Assembly: GCA_030695565.1 (NCBI GenBank)
Contig: JAUYRZ010000042.1
Location: 62,001 to 126,000, forward strand
Reading direction: 5' to 3'
Length of the DNA stretch: 64,000 nt
Source: Archangium sp.
GTDB lineage: Bacteria > Myxococcota > Myxococcia > Myxococcales > Myxococcaceae
The translations under genes were made by a program, and so were the position numbers. Position 1 is the stretch's first letter; each line of letters opens with the position of its first letter. The notes under the pieces were generated by a model, which worked only from the letters and a program-made list of their open reading frames with translations, had not been told where the DNA came from and did no database searches. This document shows positions 54,328 to 63,408 of the stretch, one piece after another.

Positions 54328-55457
54328 AGGTCGCGCAGCACGTCGTCCGCGAAGCCTTCTCCGCGCACGAAGGCCTTGAGCAGGCGCTCCACGTTCATGA
54401 AGTCGACCGAGCGGCCCACGGCGACCAGGGCGTCACCCCAGAGCTTCTTCTCGCGGGAGCTCAGCTTGCCATCGACGACACAGGCCACCGCGAGCACCTG
54501 GAGGCTGACCTTCAGCTCCGCGGCCTCGAGGTGCTTCAGGTTCGACAAGAACAGCCCCACGTCGTCGAGCTCGTTCTTTCCGGTGTCGCCCGCATGCCGG
54601 GCCACCGAGCTGAGCAGGCGCACCAGGTTGGGGTGGAGATCCTGCGTGCGTACGATCGCGCTGGCCACCGCGCGAACTGACGAGAGCTTGCCCTGCGCCG
54701 ACAACGCGGGTGCGTCGTCGAAGATCGCGTCGACCAGCTCTTCGATGGCGCTGGGGCCCATCGCGCGAATGCGGGCTTCCCGCAGCACCATCCACATCAC
54801 GATGCCGTTCCACATCGCGGTCACGGGGAGCGCCACGAAAGGCAGCCCTTTGAGGAGGACTCCACGGAGCGCGGCCCGGCTGAGCACCCGGCGGATGACC
54901 AGCTTGGCGACGAAGTTGGTCACCCCGACCTTCGCCTTGTACGCGAGGGAGATCAGGATGAGCTGCCACCTCTTCGCTTCGCGGTGAGGGTTCACGCCCA
55001 CCCTCGAATCGACGGGATTGGGCAGCTCCAGCGCAGCGCGGGCCAGCGCGTCGATCAACGCCTCATCACTCGACTTGCGGTCGGCGCCGAACAATTCGAG
55101 GCCCGCCACGCGCGCCAGCTCGTGCACCGAGCGCAGCGTCTCCCAGTAGATGTACGCAATCTCCGCGACCGAGGCGATCACCGTGACCACGCCCATCAAG
55201 GTCCAATACGCGACCGGGTCGTTGGCGAACTCCTGGTCGGCGAACACCTCGGCGGTGGCACACGCACCACCCGACAACGCACCGGCCAGCGCAGCCCGGG
55301 CGATCGCCCCGAACTCCACCCGGCGCAGCGCGCGTTGTTCTTCCTCGTTCAGCACGTGCAGCGCGTCACCCGAAGCGACCGCCTTCATCGTCGACGAACG
55401 CGACTGAAAGTAGCGGCGGCCCACCCGGGCCATCAGGGGCGGCTGAGCGTCACTCAC
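54324..55457 (-). CDS. Membrane protein with TerB-like C-terminal region
   Basis: 377 residues. Membrane helices at about 48-70, 82-104 and two around 190-235. The C-terminal helical region (about 275-370: LVRLLSSVARHAGDTGKNELD ... LQVLAVACVVDGKLSSREKKLWGD) resembles TerB-type acidic helical domains, including an acidic DGKLSSREK site. The TerB comparison is tentative. GTG 55457 overlaps the previous stop (GTGA), placing it last in the larB-glucosidase-membrane-protein operon. Confidence 0.75.
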   Translation of the reverse strand: MSDAQPPLMARVGRRYFQSRSSTMKAVASGDALHVLNEEEQRALRRVEFGAIARAALAGALSGGACATAEVFADQEFANDPVAYWTLMGVVTVIASVAEIAYIYWETLRSVHELARVAGLELFGADRKSSDEALIDALARAALELPNPVDSRVGVNPHREAKRWQLILISLAYKAKVGVTNFVAKLVIRRVLSRAALRGVLLKGLPFVALPVTAMWNGIVMWMVLREARIRAMGPSAIEELVDAIFDDAPALSAQGKLSSVRAVASAIVRTQDLHPNLVRLLSSVARHAGDTGKNELDDVGLFLSNLKHLEAAELKVSLQVLAVACVVDGKLSSREKKLWGDALVAVGRSVDFMNVERLLKAFVRGEGFADDVLRDL

Positions 55458-56011
55458 GGAGCGCGCATTCTCCGCACCTGCAACACGATGATGCCCACCG
55501 CGGCGAGGCCGAAGATGACCGGCGAGACGTTCGAGGCCATCACCCAGTTCGGATCATCGGTGATCAGCCTGGCAGTGCCGGCGAGGTACTCCGCGCGCGT
55601 GCCGACGTGTTTGTACTGATCGAGGGTGATGAAGAGGAACAACACGAAGCCGAGGAGGGCGCCTGCGAACGCGAGCCAGGCCAGGGCCGTCTGTTTGGCG
55701 TGCACCAGCGCCGCCACGCTCAGGCCGCCGATTCCGCCCCACGCCGCGCAGACGAACACGAAGAGCGCGAAGAGCGGCACCAGCGGGAGCGACGAGGTGT
55801 CCATCGCGTAGAAGAACATCCAGTCGGTGCGGAAGAAGAAGTGCCAGCCGACCGAGAGCGCGTAGACGAGGCCCCAGAGGAAGGAGAGCTGGCCCACGCG
55901 CCAGACCTCGTCGACGCCTCTTGTCTTCACCAGCTTCATCGAGATGAGCGCGAGGATGGCGCCGCCGAACAAGGTGGTCGGCGGGTCGATCAAGACGGTG
56001 GCGAGCATCAT
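55454..56011 (-). CDS. Small multi-helix membrane protein
   Basis: 185 residues, about five membrane helices (MMLATVLIDPPTTLFGGAIL, GQLSFLWGLVYALSVGWHFF, LPLVPLFALFVFVCAAWGGI, ALAWLAFAGALLGFVLFLFI and VSPVIFGLAAVGIIVLQV). ATG 56011 overlaps the glucosidase stop, so the longer frame that reads into the glucosidase is not used. No family recognised; the neighbours are the glucosidase and the TerB-like protein. Confidence 0.78.
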   Translation of the reverse strand: MMLATVLIDPPTTLFGGAILALISMKLVKTRGVDEVWRVGQLSFLWGLVYALSVGWHFFFRTDWMFFYAMDTSSLPLVPLFALFVFVCAAWGGIGGLSVAALVHAKQTALAWLAFAGALLGFVLFLFITLDQYKHVGTRAEYLAGTARLITDDPNWVMASNVSPVIFGLAAVGIIVLQVRRMRAP

Positions 56012-57315
56012 GCTGCGGACTTCTGCTCTGCCGGTGGCGGGGGCGTCAATCGCCGCGTGGTGGCCACCGTGCGGTAGTACTCGCAGGCCGCGGTCCACTG
56101 GCGCTCCATGGTGGTGCGATCCACCCGGTAGAGACCGAACTTCGGGCCCCACGCCTCGAGCCACTCGAAGTTGTCCATCAACGACCAGTGCAAATAGGAG
56201 CGCACGTCGACGCCGTCTGCGCGGGCCAGCAGCAGCTCGCGCCAGTGCTCGTAGAGATACTGGGGCCGCCGCGAGCCGGTGCGATCGTCGAGGCCGTTCT
56301 CGGTGATCCACACCGGGCGGTCGTACCGCTTGAGCTGGCGGAGGATCTGCCCGAAGCCTTCGGGGTACCACTCCCAGCCGATGTCGGTCAGGCCGCGCGC
56401 GTGGTGATCGAGAAACTCGAACTGCACGAAGGGCGCCTGGGTCACGAAGCGCAGGTGCGCACGCGTGTAGTAGTTGAGCCCGGTGAACTCGGTCGATTTC
56501 GCGGCGCCGTCGATCTTCTCTTTGCCCGCGGTGAAGCCCGGCATTTGCAGCTTCAGCACGCCGGTGGAGAGCGTCTCCAGGATCGCGTGGTTGTAGTTGC
56601 CCTCGGCGAGCCGGGAGAGCGCCTGATCGAGGGGATGCCACCGCCGCGTGGGCGCGAAGAGCAGCATGTTCTGCGCGATGCCGATCTCCATGGGTCCGCA
56701 CCGGTCGAGCAGCGCCTGCCGGGCGATCACGTGCGCGCGCACCAGGTTGGCCATCGCCGCGAACGCCTTGCGGCCATCCGACACACCCGGCGGCATCGCG
56801 CCTGCCAGGTAGCCGCCCAGCAACAACACGTTGGGCTCGTTGAGCGTGGTCACCGCGACGTTGAGCCCCGAGACCAGCTCCGCGCATTTGTCGGCGAAAC
56901 GGCTCCACGCGACGAGCGAGGCCGGCTCGTGCCACGGGGTCTCGACGTGGAACCACTTCGGGTGCGTGAAGTGAAGCAGGGTGACCACGGGCCGAATGCC
57001 CGCCTTCACCAGCGCTTCCAACCGCGCGCGGTAGCCCGACCAGGCGGCGTCGTCCCACGTTCCCCGCTTCGGCTCGACGCGCGCCCACTCGATGCTCAAG
57101 CGGTACGCGGTGGCGCCCAGCTGCTGAATCAACGGCACGTCGTCGAAGAAGCGCTCCCAGTGCTCGACTGAGTTTCCGCAGCGGGCGTCGGCCTCCTTGC
57201 ACTTGCCCGCGCGCTCCCAGTCGCTCCAGTCGTTCTCGATGCCGCCTTCCACCTGGTAGGCCGAGGTGGCCACGCCAAAGGTGAAGTCGGGAGGGAACTC
57301 GAGAACCGAAGTCAC
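56008..57315 (-). CDS. Glycoside hydrolase family 1 beta-glucosidase-like protein
   Basis: 435 residues from GTG 57315, which overlaps the larB stop (GTGA). GH1 marks: FTFGVATSAYQVEGG N-terminal signature, TLNEPN (acid/base Glu) and PVWITENGLDD (nucleophile Glu), LLHFTHPKWF, HWSLMDNFEWLEAWGPKFGL. It hydrolyses beta-linked sugars, with specificity unknown. Cytoplasmic, no signal peptide. Coupled to larB, an unexpected neighbour. Confidence 0.93.
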   Translation of the reverse strand: MTSVLEFPPDFTFGVATSAYQVEGGIENDWSDWERAGKCKEADARCGNSVEHWERFFDDVPLIQQLGATAYRLSIEWARVEPKRGTWDDAAWSGYRARLEALVKAGIRPVVTLLHFTHPKWFHVETPWHEPASLVAWSRFADKCAELVSGLNVAVTTLNEPNVLLLGGYLAGAMPPGVSDGRKAFAAMANLVRAHVIARQALLDRCGPMEIGIAQNMLLFAPTRRWHPLDQALSRLAEGNYNHAILETLSTGVLKLQMPGFTAGKEKIDGAAKSTEFTGLNYYTRAHLRFVTQAPFVQFEFLDHHARGLTDIGWEWYPEGFGQILRQLKRYDRPVWITENGLDDRTGSRRPQYLYEHWRELLLARADGVDVRSYLHWSLMDNFEWLEAWGPKFGLYRVDRTTMERQWTAACEYYRTVATTRRLTPPPPAEQKSAA

Positions 57316-57980
57316 TTCGCGCGCTCGATCGTGTGCAGCACGCGCATCGCCGCGCAGGCCGCTCCGTAGCCGTTGTCGATGTTGAGGGTGACCACGCCCG
57401 GCGAACAGCTGGACAGCATCGAGTGGAGCGCGGTGTGACCGCCTGCAGCCACGCCGTACCCGGTCGAGGTGGGCACGCCGATGATCACGCCGCCGAAGAG
57501 CCCGCCGACCACGGTGGGGAGCGCGGCGTCCATGCCGGCCACCACGATGGCGATGCTGTGTTCGCGGATCGCTTCGAGCCGGTTGAGCAGCCGCCACAAG
57601 CCGGCGACGCCCACGTCGGCGAACAGCGTCGAGGGCACGCCCGACCAGCCCAGGGTGCGCTGGATCTCGCGCGTCACGTGCGCGTCGGAGGTTCCCGCCG
57701 CCAGCACGGCGATGCGGGTGGGGCCGGTCTCGGCTTTGGGTTTTCCGAAGTAGGCCGTGCGGGAGAAAGACTCGTAGTCGAGCTCGTCACGATCGGTTTT
57801 CGGCAGGGCGTCGAAGGCTTCCTGGGAAAGGCGGGTCAGCAGAAAGCGCGCCGACTTCTCTCGCGCTGCCGCGAGGATCTCGGTGAGGTGCTCGGTCGTC
57901 TTCCCCTGAGAGAGGATGGCTTCGTCGAACCCGATGCGCTCGCCGCGCTGAAAGTCGAGCATCACTTCAGAAGTAGGCAT
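57312..57980 (-). CDS. larB: Nickel-pincer cofactor biosynthesis protein LarB
   Basis: 222 residues from ATG 57980 (MPTSEVMLDFQRGERIGFDEAI; a GTG-type extension to 58007 is possible). LarB/AIR-carboxylase-like core: IAVLAAGTSDAHVTREIQ, LFADVGVAGLWRLLNRL, AIVVAGMDAALPTVVGGLFG, VIGVPTSTGYGVAAGG and LNIDNGYGAACAAMRV. It makes the pyridinium dicarboxylate precursor of the lactate racemase nickel cofactor. larA, larC and larE are not in the window. Confidence 0.94.
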   Translation of the reverse strand: MPTSEVMLDFQRGERIGFDEAILSQGKTTEHLTEILAAAREKSARFLLTRLSQEAFDALPKTDRDELDYESFSRTAYFGKPKAETGPTRIAVLAAGTSDAHVTREIQRTLGWSGVPSTLFADVGVAGLWRLLNRLEAIREHSIAIVVAGMDAALPTVVGGLFGGVIIGVPTSTGYGVAAGGHTALHSMLSSCSPGVVTLNIDNGYGAACAAMRVLHTIERAK

Positions 57981-58026
57981 GGCAGAGCAGTACCGTTCCT
58001 GTTCCACGCAGTCGAGAAGTGACTCC

Positions 58027-58056
58027 CCTCTCCCTCTGGGCCCTCTGGGAGAGGGT
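58027..58056. repeat. CCCTCTCCC dispersed element, copy 8
   Basis: CCCTCTCCC (58027-58035) and GGGAGAGGG (58048-58056): a perfect 9-bp stem with a 12-base loop, between the larB start and the mltD stop. It could act as a terminator for mltD. Confidence 0.7.
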
Positions 58057-58067
58057 CAGGGCCGCAC

Positions 58068-59816
58068 TTATTTCGTGGGCGAGAGATCAGCCGCAGGCCC
58101 AGGCCACACCGTCAACGCAGCGCCGACCTTGAGACCCCTGGGAGACCCCAGCGACGCGTTCCACTCCTTCAGATCCGCCACGTGCACGTCGAAGCGCCGC
58201 GCGATGCTCCACAACGAGTCGCCCTTGCCGATGCCGTAGGTGACCTTCTTCTTGCCGTCGACGGTGCTCACCGCGATCGACCCGCCGAGCGCCACCTTGC
58301 CGACCGGAGCCGTCTGCGAGCCCGCGGGCACCTCGTCTTCCGGACGAGCCGCGTTGAGCCCCGAGCGCCGCGCTCGCACCACCTGCCGCTCGAGCGCCGT
58401 GTCGGTCTTGCCCGACTTGATCGCCTGCGCGCTGGGCACCGGCACCACCAGATCGTTGCCGAGCTTGAGCGTGCGCGCGCTGGTGAGGTGATTCATGCGC
58501 AGAATCGCCTCCTGTGCCGAGTGGTACTGCTGCGCGATCTTCGAGAGCGTGTCGCCCTTCTGCACGCGGTGAATCTTGAAGTGCAGCCGCTCCGAAGGCG
58601 CGAACTTCGCGAAGGTCTCGGTGAACTGATCCTTCTTGCCGCGCGGCAAACGCAGCTTGTACGGATCGCTCTCTGAGGCGGGCGGGGTGCACCACCGCTT
58701 GAGCTCGGGGTTGAACTCCTGAATCTCGTCGAGTGACGAACCCGACGCCTGCGCGATGACCTCGAGGTCGACCGAGTCGGTGAGCTTCACCTCGTCGAAC
58801 TCGAACGGCGACTCCGGGGTGAACTCGTCCTGGCTGAAGCCGAACGCCTCGGGGTGTTTGGCCACCAGCGCGCAGGCGATCAGCTTGGGCACGTAGTGTT
58901 TCGTTTCCCGCGCGAAGCCCTTCTTGTCGGAGAGCTCCCAGAAGCTGGTGGTGCCGTAGGTGTCGACCATGCGCCGCACCCGGCCACCGCCCGTGTTGTA
59001 GCCAGCCCAGGCGAGGTACCAGTGGCCCAGGTTGCCGTGCAGCTGGCTCAAGTAGTCTGCGGCCGCGTTGGTGGCCTTGATGGGGTCGCGCCGTTCGTCG
59101 ACCCAGAAGTCGTCGCGCAGCTTGAACATCTTCGCGGTGCCCGGAATGAACTGCCACGGCCCCACCGCCTTCGCCCACGACTTCGCCTGCGTGTTGAAGC
59201 CGCTCTCGATCATCGCGAGATACACGGTGTCGCGGGGCAGGCCCTTGGCCTCGAGCAGCGGCCGCATCAATGGAATGTAGCGGGCGCTGCGCGACATCCA
59301 CCGGCGGAACCACTTGCGGCCACCACCCTGGAAGAAGTGGATGTACTGAGCCACCAGCGCGTTCATCTCGAGCGGGATGTCGTAGCGCTGCTGCACCTTG
59401 AGCACGTCGAAGCGCTCGACGTCGGTGATGGGATCGAGCTCGAAGGCCAACTCTTCGCCCGACAGCTCGGAGGCCTCGAGCGCCTTCTCCAGCCGATCGC
59501 GGATCAGCGTGCCGTAGCCCAGCTGCCCCAGCGTCGCGCGAATCGAGGCGCCAGAACGCGCCCTGGGATCGATGGTGACCTCTTCGAGCGCCCGCATGGC
59601 CTCGAGCTCGGCGTCGGGTTCGGGGTCTCCGTCTTGTTCTTCACGCGGTTGGGCGGCCACGGGAAGTGGCTCGACCCCCGCATCGCTCGAGGCCACGCCG
59701 GCATCGCCGTCGACGGTGACGGTGGCTTGCGCGAGCAACACCATCCCCGGTGGGGGTGGGGGCATCGGCACTTCGGCGCCGGCGAGGGTCAGCAGGAGGA
59801 CAGGCAGCATGGTCAT
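58068..59816 (-). CDS. mltD: MltD-like lytic transglycosylase with LysM domains
   Basis: 582 residues. Short N-terminal signal or anchor (MTMLPVLLLTLAGAEV). SLT domain with catalytic Glu in VYLAMIESGFNTQAKS and GPWQFIPGTAKMF, YNTGGGRVRRM. Two LysM motifs near the C-terminus (HRVQKGDTLSKIAQQY and YGIGKGDSLWSIARRF). Cleaves peptidoglycan to 1,6-anhydro-muropeptides. The divergent pRiA4b gene starts 93 bases away. Confidence 0.93.
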   Translation of the reverse strand: MTMLPVLLLTLAGAEVPMPPPPPGMVLLAQATVTVDGDAGVASSDAGVEPLPVAAQPREEQDGDPEPDAELEAMRALEEVTIDPRARSGASIRATLGQLGYGTLIRDRLEKALEASELSGEELAFELDPITDVERFDVLKVQQRYDIPLEMNALVAQYIHFFQGGGRKWFRRWMSRSARYIPLMRPLLEAKGLPRDTVYLAMIESGFNTQAKSWAKAVGPWQFIPGTAKMFKLRDDFWVDERRDPIKATNAAADYLSQLHGNLGHWYLAWAGYNTGGGRVRRMVDTYGTTSFWELSDKKGFARETKHYVPKLIACALVAKHPEAFGFSQDEFTPESPFEFDEVKLTDSVDLEVIAQASGSSLDEIQEFNPELKRWCTPPASESDPYKLRLPRGKKDQFTETFAKFAPSERLHFKIHRVQKGDTLSKIAQQYHSAQEAILRMNHLTSARTLKLGNDLVVPVPSAQAIKSGKTDTALERQVVRARRSGLNAARPEDEVPAGSQTAPVGKVALGGSIAVSTVDGKKKVTYGIGKGDSLWSIARRFDVHVADLKEWNASLGSPRGLKVGAALTVWPGPAADLSPTK

Positions 59817-59909
59817 GGGATGCAGGGGGACAAGTTAGGAGCGGCTTTCCTCGCAGGTCAAACAAAGCGAAGCAGAGAGTCCTTCCATCAAACGCATACG
59901 CTCCGGCTC

Positions 59910-60476
59910 ATGGCCCGACGCGTTCGTAAACCCAAGCCGTGCATCTACCAGCTCCACATCGCCTTGAAGGACATGGAGGCTCCGGTTTGGCGCCGCGTGC
60001 TGGTGCGATCCGATGCCCGGCTCGATGCGATCCACTTCACGCTGAATGAGGCCATGGGGTGGAACAACTCGCATCTCCACCTGCTCGTATTCGACAAACG
60101 CACCTTCGCGAATCCCGACATCGACGAAGGCACTGACTTCGAAGATGAACGGGCTGTGTGCCTTGACGAGCTGGTGGGCGTGGGGGATCGCTTCTCGTAC
60201 CACTACGACTTCGGCGACGACTGGATGCACCAGGTGCGCGTCGAGAAGAAGCTCCCCATCGATGATCGGTTCGCCTACCCGGTGTGCATCGGCGGTGCGC
60301 GGGCCTGCCCTCCGGAAGATTGTGGCGGGCCCTTGGGCTACGAGCGGCTGCTCTCGGCCCTGCTCAATGATGACGACGACGAGCTGGTGAGCTGGGTGGG
60401 CGGCTTCTTCGACCCCGAAGGGTTCGACGTGAACCGCACCAACCAGCGCCTTCGCGAGTTCTTCCGAGGCTTCTAG
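59910..60476 (+). CDS. Plasmid pRiA4b ORF-3 family protein
   Basis: 188 residues from ATG 59910. Family phrases YQLHIALKDMEAPVWRRVLV, LDAIHFTLNEAMGWNNSHLH, VGDRFSYHYDFGDDWMH, CIGGARACPPEDCGGP and YERLLSALLN define the pRiA4b ORF-3-like family, common in plasmids and genomes of soil bacteria. Function of the family is unknown. Its stop codon shares CTAG with the stop of the convergent gene. Confidence 0.9.
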   Translation: MARRVRKPKPCIYQLHIALKDMEAPVWRRVLVRSDARLDAIHFTLNEAMGWNNSHLHLLVFDKRTFANPDIDEGTDFEDERAVCLDELVGVGDRFSYHYDFGDDWMHQVRVEKKLPIDDRFAYPVCIGGARACPPEDCGGPLGYERLLSALLNDDDDELVSWVGGFFDPEGFDVNRTNQRLREFFRGF

Positions 60477-62143
60477 TTGCAGACGTTGGCGGCCGAGCAC
60501 ACCCGCGTCGAGCCACAGGTCGCGCCGGGGCAGCACATTTCTCCCGCGCCGCCGCAGCGCTGACAGACATTGGCGTTGCCGCACGCGAACGGAGCGCCGC
60601 ACCAGCCGCCGCTGACCGCGGGGCAACACGTCTGACCGAGCCCGCCACACGCCGTGCAGACACCGCCATCAGACGGAGCCACCGCATACGGGCCCGTGCA
60701 CGCCACGCCGCTGGCGCAGGGCGGCTGGCCGAGGCGGCCACACGTGCCGCCACTGCAGCCGCCGTTGGTGCACGTGCCCAGCGAGCTCGGGCACGCCGCT
60801 GCCGCCGCGGTACAGGTCGAGGTGGCTCGGTTGCAACAGCCACCGCCGGTGCACACGTTGCCGTCGCAGCAGGGCTGACCCGCACCGCCACAGGTGGTGC
60901 ATTGCGAGTTCGAAGCCGCGCAGCTCCGCCCGGCGATGGTGCAGAAATCGGCCGCGCCGGAGTTGTTGTTCGGGTCACCGCCACAGCACGTCTGCCCGTT
61001 GTCGCCGCAGGAATCGTTGAGACAGCCGCGTCTGCTGCACACGCCCAGCGAGGCGCTTCCGCAAGTCATTCCGTCCGTGACGCAGATGGAGTGCACGCAG
61101 CAGGCGTTGGCCGAACCGCCGCAGCCGTTGTTCGCGCAGCAGGGCGCGCCGTTGGTTCCGCAGGCCACCAGGCTCCCGCCGAAACACACCGAGGTCGCCG
61201 ACGCCGGGTTCGCCTGGCCCGAAGCAACACAGGTTCCACTCGCACAGCAGCCGCCACCGGTGCAGGCGTTCGCCGCGCAGCATGCCTGGCCGGGTCCACC
61301 GCAAGTCACTCCGGCATCGACACCTGCGTCCACGCCTGCGTCGACTCCCGCGTCCACGCCTGCGTCGAAGGGCGAGGTGATGCACGTACCGGTGCCGTTG
61401 CAGGTGCCACCGTCGCACGCGGTCGTATTGCTGGCAGGCGTGAAGCGGCACGTTCCGTTCACTTCGCAGTCGTTCGGCGTGAAGACCATGCAGGCCGCGG
61501 GCGTGCACGTGACGGGTGCTCCAGGCACGCAGCCACCGTCGGCCGCGCACGCATCAGCCAGGGTGCAGTTGTTGGTATCGCTGCAGGAAGAGCCCGTCAT
61601 CACCGCGAAGCTGCAGGTGCCCGTGCCCGCCTGGCAGACGCCCGCCGCGAAACAGGCACCCGGAGGCGCGCCGCAGACCACCCCGGTTCCTGCGCACGCA
61701 CCGTTGCCGTCGCAGAGATCGCTCGTGGTGCACGCGTCACCATCCGAACACGCCGTGGTGTTCGGGAGCGCCGCGTAGGTGCACTGACCTGTCGCCGCCG
61801 CGCAGGTGCCGACCGCCGCGAAGCAGGTGGTCGAAGGCGTGTTGCACACCGTCGCCGTGCCGCCGCCGCAGGTCGTTCCCGTGCAGGTCTCGCCCGTGGT
61901 GCACAGGCTGCCGTCGTTGCAGGCTCTGGCCTGGCAATCCGAGTCGGCGCAGTCCGTCATGCCGTCGGCGTCGTTGTCGGCGCCATCACCGCAGAGCGTC
62001 TCGTTCGGCTCGCGGCAACTCGAAGGGGCGCCGCCATCGGGCGAGGCCGCGCAGGTGCCTCCCGTGCCGCACGTCGCGCCCAGACAATCGGCGTCGCCAC
62101 AATCGGCCTGCCCATCTTGCTCGTCGTCGATGCCGCTGCTCCC
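60473..62143 (-). pseudogene. Downstream fragment of frameshifted Cys-rich lipoprotein
   Basis: About 556 residues in the -1 frame relative to the upstream fragment. Rich in cysteine: DADCLGATCGTGGTCA, CFAAVGTCAAATGQCTYA, then CNRATSTCTAAAAACPS and CQRCGGAGEMCCPGATC near the C-terminus. It includes a tandem DAGV run. The reading frame stays open with coherent composition up to the frameshift at 62141-62143, and the upstream fragment ends there in the same repeat type. Combined with it, one protein of about 793 residues is expected. Confidence 0.75.
61310..61369. repeat. Tandem 12-base repeat encoding (DAGV)5
   Basis: Five imperfect 12-base units, each encoding Asp-Ala-Gly-Val on the minus strand, inside the Cys-rich lipoprotein fragment. 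Confidence 0.7.
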
Positions 62144-62855
62144 GGCAGGTGGTGCCGACGCACTGCGCGCCTGCCCCCGCAACGCCCGCTCCGCACGCCT
62201 TGTCAGCGCAGTCGGTGTCGGCGCAATCCGTGGTGCCATCGCGATCGCCGTCGATGCGATCTCCGCACGCGCTCTCAGCACACTTCGTGTTCATGCAGAC
62301 CGCGCCCGTTCCACACGCGTCGAGGTCACAGCTCGTCTCCGCGCAATCGATGCTCGCGTTGCAGTCGTTGTCGATCTGATCGTCGCACCGTTCGGGCACG
62401 CCGGGCTTCACGCCGGGGTTCGAGTCGTTGCAATCGACCGGCGGAGAAAAGCCGTCACCGTCGGTGTCGATCGTCTGCGCGCGCACGAGCAGCAAGGTGA
62501 TCTTCGCGGGCGGGGTGGCGAAACCGGCGCGCTCGATGGCCGACTCTTCCGAAGGAAAGCTGGGCGTGGTGCACTCGGCATCGGAGTACCCGATGGCCTT
62601 GAGCGTCACGCTCACCGGCAGGTTCTCCTGGTAGATGAGCACGTTGAGGTCATCAGCCCCCGAGGCCGGAAGCGGTGCGCTCTCTTGGATGATGCCGCCG
62701 CCCGTGACGGTCACCTTCACGCAGACCGATGCAAGCGAAGCGGGGTGCTTCACCGTCACGTCGAACCAGGTGGTCTCGGTCTTCGCGGGGGGGCAGGCGG
62801 AGAACACACCCAGACACAATGCAAGCAGGGAACGTGGCGAGGCAGAGCGCGTCAT
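61986..62855 (-). pseudogene. Upstream fragment of frameshifted Cys-rich lipoprotein
   Basis: Starts at ATG 62855 after AGGG. Signal-like N-terminus with a possible lipidation Cys (LCLGVFSACPPA). Then a beta-rich domain and Asp/Cys-rich metal-binding-like repeats (DTDGDGFSPPVDCNDS, DDQIDNDCNASIDC, TDCADTDCADKAC). After CVGTTC the frame turns to Arg-rich, non-protein-like sequence (from about base 62143) and stops at 61986. The other fragment continues the same kind of repeat in another frame, so an extra base in a CCC run at 62141-62143 most likely causes the split. Confidence 0.75.
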
Positions 62856-62922
62856 CGAAACCCTCAGGGAACGGTGGGGGCCCTGACTAGAGCACGTTCA
62901 GCGCCTTCGCTGCGCCCTGATG

Positions 62923-62995
62923 AGGTCCACCTCGGGATCGAACCGAGCTGACCGCTTTTGCAGAGCGGTGCCTTCGCCATGAGGGCCAGTGGACC
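62923..62995 (-). tRNA. tRNA-Cys (GCA)
   Basis: Cloverleaf with 7-bp acceptor GGTCCAC/GTGGACC, anticodon loop CTGCAAA (GCA), T-arm CTCGG-TTCGATC-CCGAG and discriminator U73, as expected for Cys. No CCA is encoded. Confidence 0.93.
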
Positions 62996-63009
62996 TTGTG
63001 TGGTGCGTG

Positions 63010-63082
63010 CTGGGGCGGAAGGGCTCGAACCTTCAACCAACCGCTTCAAAGGCGGTGGCTCTGCCAGTTGAGCTACGCCCCA
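63010..63082 (-). tRNA. tRNA-Gln (TTG)
   Basis: Acceptor TGGGGCG/CGCCCCA with U1-A72, typical for tRNA-Gln; anticodon loop CTTTGAA (TTG); T-arm GAAGG-TTCGAGC-CCTTC; discriminator G73. No CCA is encoded. Confidence 0.93.
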
Positions 63083-63085
63083 ATG

Positions 63086-63157
63086 AGCGGATGGCGGGGA
63101 TCGAACCCGCGCGTGTCAGTTTGGAAGACTGATGCCTTTCCTCTTGGCGACACCCGC
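63086..63157 (-). tRNA. tRNA-Gly (TCC)
   Basis: Acceptor GCGGGTG/CATCCGC (one G-T pair), anticodon loop CTTCCAA (TCC), T-arm GCGGG-TTCGATC-CCCGC, discriminator U73. No CCA is encoded. Only 3 bases from the Gln gene. Confidence 0.92.
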
Positions 63158-63171
63158 ATGTGAACTTGAAG

Positions 63172-63245
63172 AGCCCCAGGTCGGGATTGAACCGACGACC
63201 TCCGGTTTACGAAACCGGCGCTACTGCCAACTGAGCTACTGAGGC
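63172..63245 (-). tRNA. tRNA-Thr (CGT)
   Basis: Acceptor GCCTCAG/CTGGGGC (one G-T pair), anticodon loop TTCGTAA (CGT), T-arm GTCGG-TTCAATC-CCGAC, discriminator U73. No CCA is encoded. Confidence 0.9.
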
Positions 63246-63248
63246 GTG

Positions 63249-63322
63249 CACGGCAGGAAGGAGTCGAACCTTCAGCGGCGGGTTTTGGAGGCCCGTGCCC
63301 TTTCCACTGGGGCTGACGAAGC
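63249..63322 (-). tRNA. Degenerate tRNA-Trp-like gene (CCA), possibly pseudo
   Basis: Anticodon loop CTCCAAA (CCA, Trp), T-arm GAAGG-TTCGACT-CCTTC, D-stem GCCC/GGGC and a G73 discriminator fit tRNA-Trp. The 5' acceptor strand does not pair with CTGCCGT, base 8 is C and not U, and one anticodon-stem pair is A-C. It is likely a decayed or unusual tRNA. Confidence 0.6.
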
Positions 63323-63408
63323 GCCCGAAAAGCTCCTGACGGCATTTTTGGGCGAGGCGCGCGCGGTGGGTGGTGGCTACCAGTTCTTGCATCACCAGGA
63401 GGCGAGCC

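Noticed and set aside
56012-57202. Extension of the 55454 membrane-protein frame
   Set aside because: It overlaps the GH1 gene in another frame; ATG 56011 overlaps the glucosidase stop and gives a sensible membrane protein.
60902-62500. Long plus-strand Arg-rich frames across the Cys-rich lipoprotein
   Set aside because: Arg/Ala-rich antisense of Cys/Gly codons; no start context.
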